Below are positions 6,402 to 14,160 of a stretch of 17,156 bases of DNA, in pieces. The stretch spans positions 1-17,156 of the forward strand of contig DCGX01000022.1 in the NCBI GenBank assembly GCA_002315505.1. Reading direction: 5' to 3'. The position numbers and the translations under genes were made by a program. The notes under the pieces were generated by a model. That model was not told the origin of the DNA and searched no databases. It saw only the letters and a program-made list of their open reading frames with translations. The stretch is from Ruminococcaceae bacterium UBA1767 (GTDB lineage Bacteria; Bacillota; Clostridia; Oscillospirales; Acutalibacteraceae). Positions within the stretch are counted from its first letter, which is position 1, and each line of letters begins with the position of its first letter.

Positions 6402-8186
6402 ATGGCAATGACAACCAACAAGTCAGTTCTTGACTGGATTGACGGTAAAGTTGAACTTGTTAAGCCGGACAAAATTGTTTGGATTGACGGTTCAGAAGAG
6501 CAGCTTGAAGCTCTTAGAGCAGAAGCTGTTTCGACAGGCGAAATGATTAAACTTAATGAAGAAAAGCTCCCGGGCTGTTACCTTCACAGAACACAGCCGA
6601 ATGACGTAGCTCGTGTTGAAGACAGAACATTTATCTGTTCTAAGAAAAAGGAAAATGCAGGACCTACAAATAACTGGTGTGATCCTGATGAAATGTACAA
6701 GAAGCTCTATGATATTGCTCGTGATTCATACAAAGGCAGAACAATGTATGTTATCCCGTTCTCAATGGGTCCTATCGGCTCACCTCTTGCAAAAATCGGT
6801 ATTGAGCTTACTGACTCAATCTATGTTGTACTTAATATGGCTATTATGACTCGTGTTGGTACAAAGGTTCTTGAAACACTCGGCGACAGCAATGACTGGG
6901 TTCGTGGTTTCCACGCTAAGGTTAATGTTGACCCTGAAAACAGATACATCTGCCAGTTCCCTGAGGACAATGCAATCATCTCAGTTAACTCTGCATATGG
7001 CGGAAACGTTCTTCTCGGTAAGAAGTGCTTCGCTCTTCGTATCGCATCTTATCAGGGCTGGAAGGAAGGCTGGATGGCTGAGCATATGCTTATTCTCGGT
7101 CTTCAGAATCCAAAGGGTGAAGTTAAGTACATCGCAGCTGCTTTCCCATCTGCTTGCGGTAAGACAAACCTCGCAATGCTCATTCCTCCTAAGTATCTTC
7201 AGGAAAAGGGTTACAAAATCTGGACAGTTGGTGACGATATCTCATGGATGAGAATCGGTAAGGACGGCAGACTTTATGCTATCAACCCTGAAAATGGTTT
7301 CTTCGGTGTTGCACCGGGTACAAACGCTAAGTCAAACTTCAATGCTCTTGAATCAACAAAGAAGGGTACAATCTTCACAAACGTTTGTCTTAACCTTGAT
7401 GACAACACAGTTTGGTGGGAAGGTCTTAATAAGAATCTCCCGACAAACGCACTTGATTGGAAGGGCAACGTTTGGGACGCATCAAAGTTCGACAAGGCTG
7501 ACAAGTCAACCTATGCCGCACATCCGAACTCAAGATTTACAGCTCCTGCACAGAATTGTCCTTGCATCTCAGCTGAATTCGACAAGGGTGAAGGCGTTCC
7601 AATTTCAGCTATCGTATTCGGTGGCCGTCGTGCAAAGTGTGCTCCGCTCGTATATCAGTCAAAGAGCTGGGAGAACGGTGTATTCGTTGGTTCAGCAATG
7701 GCTTCTGAAACAACAGCAGCTGCTGCAGGTGCAGTAGGCGTTGTTCGTCGTGACCCGATGGCAATGCTTCCGTTCTGCGGATATCATATGGCAGATTATT
7801 TCCAGCATTGGCTTGACATGGGCGAAAAGCTCGGTTACAAGGCTCCGAAAATCTTCAACGTAAACTGGTTCCGTACAGACGATGAAGGCAACTTCATCTG
7901 GCCTGGTTTCGGTGACAATATGCGTGTTCTTAACTGGATTATCGACCGTTGCGAGGGCAAGGCTGATGCAACAGAAACGGCTATCGGTTACGTTCCGAAG
8001 CCGGAAGATATTGACCTTACAGACCTTGATATGGATATGGATACACTCAAGTCAATTCTTACAGTTGACAATGATACATGGACAAAAGAGGCTGCTGAAA
8101 TCGAAGAGCATTACAAGAAGTTCGGTGACAAGCTCCCAGAGGAGCTCAGAACTCAGCTTGAGACACTTAAGGCTAATCTTCAGTAA
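6402..8186 (+). CDS. pckG: Phosphoenolpyruvate carboxykinase (GTP)
   Basis: The 594-residue enzyme interconverts oxaloacetate plus GTP and PEP plus GDP and CO2 in the cytosol; in fermentative anaerobes it often runs toward oxaloacetate to feed succinate or amino-acid formation. The GTP-dependent type is clear: NSAYGGNVLLGKKCFALRIAS, the kinase loop FPSACGKTNLAML with the reactive Cys252 and Lys254, GDDISWMRIGKDGRL, FGVAPGTN, RRAKCAPLVYQS, ASETTAAAAG, RRDPMAMLPFCGYHMADYF and NWFRTDDEGNFIWPGFGDNMRVL. Length is normal. I chose the ATG at 6402 because AAAGGA (6388-6393) lies 8 bases before it and overlaps the ATG at 6393. Codon use is strongly biased (GGT, GCT, CGT, AAG, CTT) compared with the MFS gene, which suggests high expression. 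The gene is a single transcription unit with its own promoter and terminator. I see no reason to doubt the assignment. Confidence 0.97.
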   Translation: MAMTTNKSVLDWIDGKVELVKPDKIVWIDGSEEQLEALRAEAVSTGEMIKLNEEKLPGCYLHRTQPNDVARVEDRTFICSKKKENAGPTNNWCDPDEMYKKLYDIARDSYKGRTMYVIPFSMGPIGSPLAKIGIELTDSIYVVLNMAIMTRVGTKVLETLGDSNDWVRGFHAKVNVDPENRYICQFPEDNAIISVNSAYGGNVLLGKKCFALRIASYQGWKEGWMAEHMLILGLQNPKGEVKYIAAAFPSACGKTNLAMLIPPKYLQEKGYKIWTVGDDISWMRIGKDGRLYAINPENGFFGVAPGTNAKSNFNALESTKKGTIFTNVCLNLDDNTVWWEGLNKNLPTNALDWKGNVWDASKFDKADKSTYAAHPNSRFTAPAQNCPCISAEFDKGEGVPISAIVFGGRRAKCAPLVYQSKSWENGVFVGSAMASETTAAAAGAVGVVRRDPMAMLPFCGYHMADYFQHWLDMGEKLGYKAPKIFNVNWFRTDDEGNFIWPGFGDNMRVLNWIIDRCEGKADATETAIGYVPKPEDIDLTDLDMDMDTLKSILTVDNDTWTKEAAEIEEHYKKFGDKLPEELRTQLETLKANLQ

Positions 8187-8198
8187 TTAAATAAAATA

Positions 8199-8227
8199 AA
8201 CAGCTTGCTTCGGCAGGCTGTTTTTTT
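8199..8227 (+). terminator. Intrinsic terminator of pckG
   Basis: AACAGCTTGC (8199-8208), a TTCG tetraloop and GCAGGCTGTT (8213-8222) form a 10-bp stem with one T-G wobble, followed by seven Ts (8221-8227). It starts 12 bases after the pckG stop. Confidence 0.93.
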
Positions 8228-8244
8228 ATGCATATATATAACAT

Positions 8245-8270
8245 AAGAGGTACGGTTTCCCGTACCTCTT
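8245..8270 (-). terminator. Hairpin terminator of the dockerin gene
   Basis: A perfect 11-bp stem (8245-8255 with 8260-8270, arms AAGAGGTACGG and CCGTACCTCTT) with a 4-base loop lies 11 bases beyond the minus-strand stop at 8282. The T-run after it is weak (ATGTTATATATA), so termination efficiency is uncertain. Together with the pckG terminator it separates two convergent genes. Confidence 0.7.
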
Positions 8271-8281
8271 AAATTCACATC

Positions 8282-11200
8282 TTATACAAGATGGTCAATG
8301 TTTTTGATTACTGTTTTGTAATCTGAAAGGCCTGCAAGGATGAGGCTGAGAGCTGTAAGGTCGAATCCATCGATATTTCCGTCAGCATTAAGGTCTGCTG
8401 CTTCGAAATATGCACCTGTAGCTACGTCAGTACCTGCAACGATTCTGTTAAGCATATCATAGTCAAATGAATCAACCTTACCGTCGCCGTTGATATCACC
8501 GTTGATAACAATGATGTACTCATCAATTACTTCGTTTGTTGTTTCATTCTTAACGATAACCTTAGAATTTGTACCCATAAACATCTTTGAATTTGACTTC
8601 TGGATTTCAATTACAACGTTTGCATAATCAACATAATCTGTAAGGAACTGCTGATTTGTAAGACCTGTCTTAAGTCCGTCGATGTAATTTACATCGTTCT
8701 TCTTATAGATTTCTGTTGTTGAAGAAATCTGCTCAACGAACAACGGAGAATCCTTAGACTTAATCATGTTCTTGTACTCAACCAATGTTGCATACATTTC
8801 ATCAATCTTATCCTGGTCTGTGATGAGCTTGTATGTTCTCTTAGCCTGCTTAACATCTACATTGTAGAAGTTATAAATCTGTCCCCAGTAAACATCAACA
8901 TAGTTAACATAGAGATCCGGATTCATATCCTTGATTTCCTTGTAAAGATTATCAATCTGTGAGAAATCAGATGGCTTGTAAGCGAGATTATTTGTTGCAT
9001 CCTTAATCAAACCTGTTACATAATCAACATCATCCTGATGCTCAATATCAAGTGAGTAATCAACCAATGTCATTACATCCTCAAGATTTGATACAGAATA
9101 TGCTGTGTAGTAACCTGTAGCAATCTTCTCATTAGCAGTTGCAATAGCCTGATTAAGCTCTGTGTAATCTGCCGACTTCAAAGTAAGTGAATCAATGTAA
9201 CCCTGAAGTGTTGCTTCCATTGCATCAATCTTATCCTGCTCTTCAATTGTGTAATTGCTGTTCTCAGGAATTGTATTTGATACATATGGTAAAATCTGAT
9301 TGAAGTAAACTTCATTGTAGTTGCTGTACTTAGTGCTGTCAATCTTCTTTGTAGAAGCTGCAAGAGCATTGAGCTTTGAGTAATCACCTGTAACATAGCA
9401 GAGATTATCAATAGCCTCATTAATCATTGTTGCATAACCATCAACGATAGCCTGCTTGTCAATTGTAAGACCTTCAACAACAGAATTTACTGTCTTATTA
9501 AGAGCTGCAACTGAATCTTCTCTGTAGATTGTGAGATCTGCAGGAATATTTGCCTTAGCTTCTTCAACTGATGTGTAATCAGCGTTCTTCAATGTAAGTG
9601 ATGCTACTGCGTCATTAATTGCAAGAGCCATTGCATCAACCTGTGCCTGCTTTGTTACGTCAAGGTCTCTGACAACATCATTAATTGCATTCTCAACTAC
9701 GCTCCAGTTGCTGTAATTCTCAGGAATAAGGTTTGTAGTATTTCTGATTGCTTCGTTAACTGCTGTGTAATCTGCGCCATCCTTGTTGAGTGCCTTGATT
9801 GCATCGTCAAGTGCATCAACAAGAACATCAAATTCGCCCTGATTTGTGATATTCTTATCACCTGCAAGGAATGTGTTAATCTTAGACTGAGCAACCTCAA
9901 CCTGATTTACAGATGTGCTTGTGTAGATTGAAAGATCTGCAGGGATTGTAGCTGAAACAGCATTATACTGTGTCATGTCAAGTCCCTTATAAGTGAGACC
10001 TGCAACTGCTTCATTAATTGCGATTGCGAAGCCGTTTACTCTCTCCTGCTCTGCTGACTTGAGGTTATATACAACTGCGTTGATAGCTGTATCAACTGCT
10101 GCATTTGACTCGTCAGTATAAACATCTGACTTAGCTGCTGTAGCTGCTGCAACAGCAACGCTAACCTTTGAATAGTCAGCAACGTCAACACCGAGGTTGT
10201 TTATTTCAGTTCTGATTGCATCAGCATATGCGTCAACAACGCTCTGCTGTCTTACATCATAACCTCTGATAACTAATGCGAATGCATCATCAACTCTCTT
10301 AACTGAGCTTGCTGTGTAGCTGTCCTTATTCGGATAGCTTGCCCATGTTGCGGTGAGTTCATCAATTTCTGAATAATCAGCACTCTTATACTTAAGAGCC
10401 TTAACTGCATCTTCAATAGCCTTAGCCATTGCATCAACCTGATCCTGCTTATCAGATGTCAAGCCTTCAACAACGCCTAACTGAGCGAGAAGAACGTTTG
10501 CTGCGAGCTCTTCGTCATACAAGCCTTCCTGGTCGATGTCTGCCGGAATCTTTGAAAGTGCTACGTTAACTGCTGTGTAATCAGCAACATTGTACTCAAG
10601 TGAGTTATATGCGCTTATGATAGCTGTGATGTAGTTATTGATTTCCTGCTGATGTGTAATATCAAGACCATATACAACATCGTTCAATGCGTCAACGAGA
10701 ACCTGATAGGTTTCGTCTGTGTAGTAGCTGTGTCCGTCATAAAGAACACCATATGAACCCTGCTTGTTTGTGTACTGTCTTGCTGCAGAAACTGTATCAT
10801 CAAGCTGTGTATAATCAGCCTTCTTCAACTTAAGATCAGCCATTGCATCGTTAATAGCCTGTGCGTAAGCATCAACTGTTGCCTGCTGAGAAATCTTAAG
10901 TGTATAGTCAACTGCATTTACTGCATTTGCAACTGCCATAACAGAAGCATCTGTGTAGTAGTTCTTGTTTGGATATGCATTCCATGTATTAACAGCTGTT
11001 CTAACTGCTGTGTAATCTGCTGCATACTCTACAAGAGAATTAATAGCATTGTTGATATTATCAGCATATGCGTCGATTTCAACCTGCTGTCTTGCGAGCT
11101 TTGTACGGTCAACAGAAGCGATTACGTTCTGAAGGCGTGTCCAAGAATCTGAAGTATAGTTTGAAGGATTAAGTGCGTTTGCACGAGCGATTGCATCGTC

Positions 11201-13528
11201 AACAAGGAGATAGTCACCGCCTGTTTCAACGAGTGCATCAATTGCATTGTTGATTGCTGTTGCATAACCATCAACTGTTGTCTGCTGAGTCTTATTAAGT
11301 GTATAATCAACTGCTGCGAGCTTATCCATCAAGTTATTCCATGATGCTGTTGTGTACCATGTTGAGCTTAACTTGCTGACTGCCTTAGTAGCAGCTTCAA
11401 CTTCACTGTAATCTGCATCGTCATACTCAAGGTTATCGATTGCATTTTTAAGGTTTGCAGTCATTGTGTCAACATCGCTCTGATATCTCCAGTCGAGATT
11501 CCAGTTGATTGACTGATAAGCAACATTAACTGCACGCCAAAGAAGAACTCTGTAGTAATCCTTCTGAGGAAGAACCTGATTATATCTTGCTACCTGTGCA
11601 TTAAGAGCGGTATAATCAGCTGCTGAATATTCCAATTCATCGATTGCAGTAGCAATGCTATCTCTGTAACCGTCAACGATTGACTGTCTTTCAGCTGTGA
11701 TTGTATAGTCAACAGCATTAATTGCGTTAACAAGAGTCTGCCATGAAGCTGCTGTGTACTGACTCTGAACAAGTCTGCCATAGCTTTCAATCAAAGCCTC
11801 AACCTCGCTGTAATCGGCTGCTCTGTACTCAAGCTGACCAATAGCTGTGTTGATGTTCTTAGCAAAGATATCAACTGCACTCTGGAAGAAAATGCTATAT
11901 CCTGAAGAAGCTGCATTAACTGCTCTCTGAACTCCAAGCCATGACTCGTCAGTATAAAGAGCTGAGTTAAGTCCTCTTACTGTGTCCTTAGCGGCATTAA
12001 CTGCTGTGTAGTCTGCTGTATTTACCTCTAATCCCTCAACTGCTGCCTGAAGTCTTGCTGTAGCAGCATCGATAACCTGCTGGTTTGTATCACAGTCGCT
12101 GTATACATACTGTGCGTTCTGTAAAGCTGCCTTATATTCAGCCCAACCTGCAGAATAGAACCATTCGTTCGGGCAAACACCTGCTTCAGATGATGTAGCA
12201 TATGGTGTTGTAAGGCACTGCTCGTTAACTGATTCGTTAATAGCAGCGAGAAGGTCTTCCTTATCATATGTAACGATACGAAGGTCAACAGCTGTCTTTG
12301 TATTACAGTTCTGGTCTGATTTACTATAGTATGCACCAAGTTCGAAGATGATAGTATAAGCTGCCATCTTATTTCCTGAAGGTGTATCTGTAAGTGAACT
12401 CTCATAGTTGTTACCTGACATTGCAAAGTTTGTAACACTACCCGGGCTAACCTGAATGTTAGATGAAATAGAACCAAGACCGATTTCATTTCTTGCCGAG
12501 TTGTTATCCAATGTACTTGAATCCCATGTAACCTCACCCGGCTGAACAATCACGCTTCTGATATAACGGGTGAATTTATCTGAACCTGTAATTTCGTAAA
12601 CAGATGCACGAATGTTATAGTTTTCGAGTGCATATCCACGCTGCAAATAAATTGTGGAATAAGGTCTGTTACCGTCAAGTCCAGTATTAGAAACCTTATT
12701 ACCTTCAGATGACTTATCAGGATCATGGTAAACCATTGAATACGGATAAGCACCCGCAGCTGAACCGTCGCCGCCCGATACGAATCCGGATTCATACCAG
12801 TTATAGATACCATGTTTCCAACCGGTATCTGTTGATGATCCATCATAGAAACCGCCAAATACGTTAGCACCTAAAATTCTCCATGCCCACTCAATAGTGA
12901 TGTTTGAGTGAGAAGAGTTTGTACGCTCATATTCAGTATACATACCACCCGGCTGTGCACCAACTTCAACTGAGCTGGTTGCATATGCCTTATAAGACTT
13001 TGTGATAGACTTATTTGTGAGTGTATCTGTATAAGTGTATGAATAGTCAACAACGAAGTTAAGTGCACCTACCTCAGCAACTGCACCGCTGTTGATTGTC
13101 CATGTGTATGTATTACCTGACTTTGCCGGTCCGGTAAATGATACATTCGCATTATTTTCACAACTAATAGTCGGATCAGCAGCAAGTGATTTATCCGAAG
13201 TAAATGTAACTGTCGGAGATACAGGAGTTTCACCTGCGTAGTAAGCGGTTGTTCGTCCGCCTGTACCTGCTGATGTCAAGCCTGAATAGGTTGCAGGCTG
13301 AATAGTATTACCAGCCAGGCACGAATCAGTTCCTGCTGATGTTCTGATAACCGATGTAGCTTGCATAGTTACCTTGGGTGTAACAAGCTGTCCATCCGGC
13401 AAATCCGCTGCTTCTTCAACGTCTGTTGAATCTGCGGCATTGACATTGATTGCACCCATCGGAATTATGGTAAGAACCATAAATATTGACAGAAGTGCAC
13501 AAAGAATACGTTTGCTTTTTTTAGCCAT
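8282..13528 (-). CDS. Giant secreted dockerin protein with 17 FIVAR-like repeats
   Basis: The 1748-residue protein starts with a signal peptide (MAKKSKR, hydrophobic core to about residue 27, cleavage likely after A31). Residues 33-420 are an unassigned Tyr/Ser/Asn/Gly-rich region with beta character. Residues 421-1593 hold 17 tandem FIVAR-like three-helix repeats of about 64-78 residues, most beginning ADYTxV or ADYSEV and containing YTxxSW and V(D)xYAxAIxxAIxxL. Residues 1594-1675 are a small beta module (TTEIYKKNDV to DEYIIVIN) often seen before dockerins. Residues 1676-1737 are a type I dockerin. There is no catalytic domain, cohesin or LPXTG signal, so attachment is probably by dockerin to a cohesin on a scaffoldin. 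A structural, spacer or binding role on the cell surface is inferred. AAGGAGG lies 8 bases before the ATG, and a perfect consensus promoter precedes it. Cohesin partner unknown. Confidence 0.92.
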   Translation of the reverse strand: MAKKSKRILCALLSIFMVLTIIPMGAINVNAADSTDVEEAADLPDGQLVTPKVTMQATSVIRTSAGTDSCLAGNTIQPATYSGLTSAGTGGRTTAYYAGETPVSPTVTFTSDKSLAADPTISCENNANVSFTGPAKSGNTYTWTINSGAVAEVGALNFVVDYSYTYTDTLTNKSITKSYKAYATSSVEVGAQPGGMYTEYERTNSSHSNITIEWAWRILGANVFGGFYDGSSTDTGWKHGIYNWYESGFVSGGDGSAAGAYPYSMVYHDPDKSSEGNKVSNTGLDGNRPYSTIYLQRGYALENYNIRASVYEITGSDKFTRYIRSVIVQPGEVTWDSSTLDNNSARNEIGLGSISSNIQVSPGSVTNFAMSGNNYESSLTDTPSGNKMAAYTIIFELGAYYSKSDQNCNTKTAVDLRIVTYDKEDLLAAINESVNEQCLTTPYATSSEAGVCPNEWFYSAGWAEYKAALQNAQYVYSDCDTNQQVIDAATARLQAAVEGLEVNTADYTAVNAAKDTVRGLNSALYTDESWLGVQRAVNAASSGYSIFFQSAVDIFAKNINTAIGQLEYRAADYSEVEALIESYGRLVQSQYTAASWQTLVNAINAVDYTITAERQSIVDGYRDSIATAIDELEYSAADYTALNAQVARYNQVLPQKDYYRVLLWRAVNVAYQSINWNLDWRYQSDVDTMTANLKNAIDNLEYDDADYSEVEAATKAVSKLSSTWYTTASWNNLMDKLAAVDYTLNKTQQTTVDGYATAINNAIDALVETGGDYLLVDDAIARANALNPSNYTSDSWTRLQNVIASVDRTKLARQQVEIDAYADNINNAINSLVEYAADYTAVRTAVNTWNAYPNKNYYTDASVMAVANAVNAVDYTLKISQQATVDAYAQAINDAMADLKLKKADYTQLDDTVSAARQYTNKQGSYGVLYDGHSYYTDETYQVLVDALNDVVYGLDITHQQEINNYITAIISAYNSLEYNVADYTAVNVALSKIPADIDQEGLYDEELAANVLLAQLGVVEGLTSDKQDQVDAMAKAIEDAVKALKYKSADYSEIDELTATWASYPNKDSYTASSVKRVDDAFALVIRGYDVRQQSVVDAYADAIRTEINNLGVDVADYSKVSVAVAAATAAKSDVYTDESNAAVDTAINAVVYNLKSAEQERVNGFAIAINEAVAGLTYKGLDMTQYNAVSATIPADLSIYTSTSVNQVEVAQSKINTFLAGDKNITNQGEFDVLVDALDDAIKALNKDGADYTAVNEAIRNTTNLIPENYSNWSVVENAINDVVRDLDVTKQAQVDAMALAINDAVASLTLKNADYTSVEEAKANIPADLTIYREDSVAALNKTVNSVVEGLTIDKQAIVDGYATMINEAIDNLCYVTGDYSKLNALAASTKKIDSTKYSNYNEVYFNQILPYVSNTIPENSNYTIEEQDKIDAMEATLQGYIDSLTLKSADYTELNQAIATANEKIATGYYTAYSVSNLEDVMTLVDYSLDIEHQDDVDYVTGLIKDATNNLAYKPSDFSQIDNLYKEIKDMNPDLYVNYVDVYWGQIYNFYNVDVKQAKRTYKLITDQDKIDEMYATLVEYKNMIKSKDSPLFVEQISSTTEIYKKNDVNYIDGLKTGLTNQQFLTDYVDYANVVIEIQKSNSKMFMGTNSKVIVKNETTNEVIDEYIIVINGDINGDGKVDSFDYDMLNRIVAGTDVATGAYFEAADLNADGNIDGFDLTALSLILAGLSDYKTVIKNIDHLV
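8318..8503 (-). other. Type I dockerin domain (residues 1676-1737)
   Basis: Two EF-hand-like calcium loops, DINGDGKVDSFD (1678-1689) and DLNADGNIDGFD (1712-1723), are each followed by a helix (DMLNRIVAG and LTALSLILAG). This duplicated F-hand pattern is diagnostic. The cohesin-recognition positions (usually loop residues 10 and 11) read SF in the first repeat and GF in the second, so the two faces are similar but not identical. Eleven residues follow the second helix. Confidence 0.95.
8750..12268 (-). repeat. 17 tandem FIVAR-like protein repeats
   Basis: Sixteen units starting near residue 505 open with ADY, GDY, LDM or SDF and are 64-78 residues long; a divergent unit (421-504) without this opening precedes them. 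A typical unit has ADYTxVxxAxxxxxxL, then YTxxSWxxLxxAIxxVDYxL, then QxxVDxYAxAINxAIxxLxxx. Eight-residue or longer insertions occur in units 8 (around TNKQGSYGVLYDGHSYY), 15 and 17. DNA identity between units is low, so the array is old and not a recent slippage product. In other bacteria FIVAR domains occur in adhesins and large glycan-associated surface proteins. Confidence 0.88.
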
Positions 13529-13593
13529 ATATATTCCTCCTTAAATAATGCTGTAAATATGCAGACTACAATTCAGCATATCTATACTCCTAA

Positions 13594-13622
13594 ATTATAT
13601 ATAATAAACCCTTAAATGTCAA
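13594..13622 (-). promoter_or_regulatory. Perfect consensus sigma-A promoter of the dockerin gene
   Basis: On the minus strand TTGACA (13622-13617), a 17-base spacer and TATAAT (13599-13594) match the consensus at every position. The predicted leader is about 59 bases and contains a 6-bp inverted repeat (ATGCTG 13548-13553 with CAGCAT 13574-13579) just upstream of the ribosome binding site. Confidence 0.92.
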
Positions 13623-13738
13623 CCTAATAAAGTAAGATTTTAGCTAAAAAATGTGACTTTTTTCAAAAATATTTTAAGCATATTTTATTTTTTCGTGACA
13701 TTGTACAAATATTTTTTGTTTAATATGTGCAAGGTGTT

Positions 13739-13765
13739 TATTGACAAATATTAATAGATATTGAC
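13739..13765. promoter_or_regulatory. Direct repeat of TATTGAC at 20-base spacing
   Basis: TATTGAC occurs at 13739-13745 and again at 13759-13765, exactly 20 bases (about two helical turns) apart. Each copy contains a TTGAC(A/G) that could be a -35 box, but neither has a good -10 at 17 bases. It could be an operator for a dimeric activator or a weak promoter region for the downstream leader. Confidence 0.35.
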
Positions 13766-13796
13766 GAGTTTAATCTTACAGGTTCATTTTCGATAA

Positions 13797-13893
13797 TCGA
13801 CTGTTGTATTAAGACTATCACCAACCCGGTACTCAAACTTTGTAGGTTCACTTGTCATTGCCCGGCTGGAACGAACAACATCGGTAAGGGTAG
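13797..13893 (+). ncRNA. Candidate structured RNA leader upstream of an 18-codon ORF
   Basis: An outer helix joins TCGA-c-TGTTGT (13797-13807) to ACAACATCGG (13875-13884), 10 pairs with one bulged C and one G-T pair. Inside it CCA-AC-CCGG (13821-13829) pairs with CCGG-C-TGG (13862-13869), 7 pairs with a small internal loop. CTATC (13815-13819) can pair with GGTAG (13889-13893), which would form a pseudoknot across the outer helix. GC is about 49% over 13811-13890 against about 21% in the AT-rich flank. It does not match the core sequences I know for c-di-GMP, T-box, fluoride, purine or glycine elements. The pairing was found by eye and may be chance. Confidence 0.35.
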
Positions 13894-13919
13894 AAAATAA
13901 ACATCAAGGAGGTACTGCT

Positions 13920-13976
13920 ATGCTCGATTACTTACAAATTGAAAATTATATCAAGCCTCTCCCGACACAAGAATAA
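13920..13976 (+). CDS. 18-residue leader peptide or truncated gene start
   Basis: The ORF MLDYLQIENYIKPLPTQE is preceded by AAGGAGGT (13906-13913), complementary to the 16S tail, 6 bases before the ATG: the best ribosome binding site in the window. The peptide is acidic to neutral, has no signal sequence, no Cys and no run of a single amino acid, so it is not an obvious attenuator peptide or quorum signal. Its first part could equally be the start of a longer protein cut by a TAA. The gene at 14161 begins 184 bases later. Translation seems likely from the ribosome binding site; function is unknown. Confidence 0.45.
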   Translation: MLDYLQIENYIKPLPTQE

Positions 13977-14160
13977 ATGCACCCTGTTATTTCCTTCACT
14001 TTTTGATGTCCAACTCTCAGATTTGCTTTATTTTATTGGTACTTTTTTAAAATAAACCAAAATTTCTCAAAAAATTTTTATTTTTAATCACACTTAAGGT
14101 TTGGGGTATATAACGAAAATGTAATCACGGACAAAAGTCCGAAAGAAAGGAAGGTTTCTC

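Larger units (their letters stand above)
13529..14160. other. 632-base divergent intergenic region
   Basis: The left part holds the dockerin leader and promoter. Bases 13621-13740 are very AT-rich (about 21% GC by hand count) with no gene. Bases 13739-13765 carry a direct repeat, 13797-13893 a GC-richer island with base-pairing potential, and 13920-13976 an 18-codon ORF. Bases 13977-14160 are again AT-rich: an inverted repeat TTTATTTTA (14027-14035) with TAAAATAAA (14048-14056), a possible -10 (TATATAA, 14107-14113) without a convincing -35, a 5-bp hairpin CGGAC-AAAA-GTCCG (14128-14141), and AGGAAGG as ribosome binding site for the gene at 14161. Confidence 0.8.

Noticed and set aside
6613..8190. 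Alternative-frame ORFs inside pckG
   Set aside because: They are by-products of strong codon bias; the pckG frame is fully conserved through all motifs.
8750..12268. Periodic repeats as a CRISPR or DNA satellite array
   Set aside because: The period (about 190-235 bases) is a whole number of codons in one long frame and similarity is at protein level; DNA units differ strongly.
13842..13869. tRNA-like T arm (GGTTCA)
   Set aside because: No anticodon or acceptor stem can be folded around it; AGGTTCA also occurs at 13780-13786 without tRNA context.
13797..13893. T-box or c-di-GMP riboswitch
   Set aside because: CTGGAACGAAC only loosely resembles the T-box TGGNACCGCG and no terminator/antiterminator pair follows; the GEMM core sequences are absent.
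13977..14006. Nine-codon ORF starting next to the stop of the 18-codon ORF
   Set aside because: No ribosome binding site of its own and composition of plain intergenic sequence.
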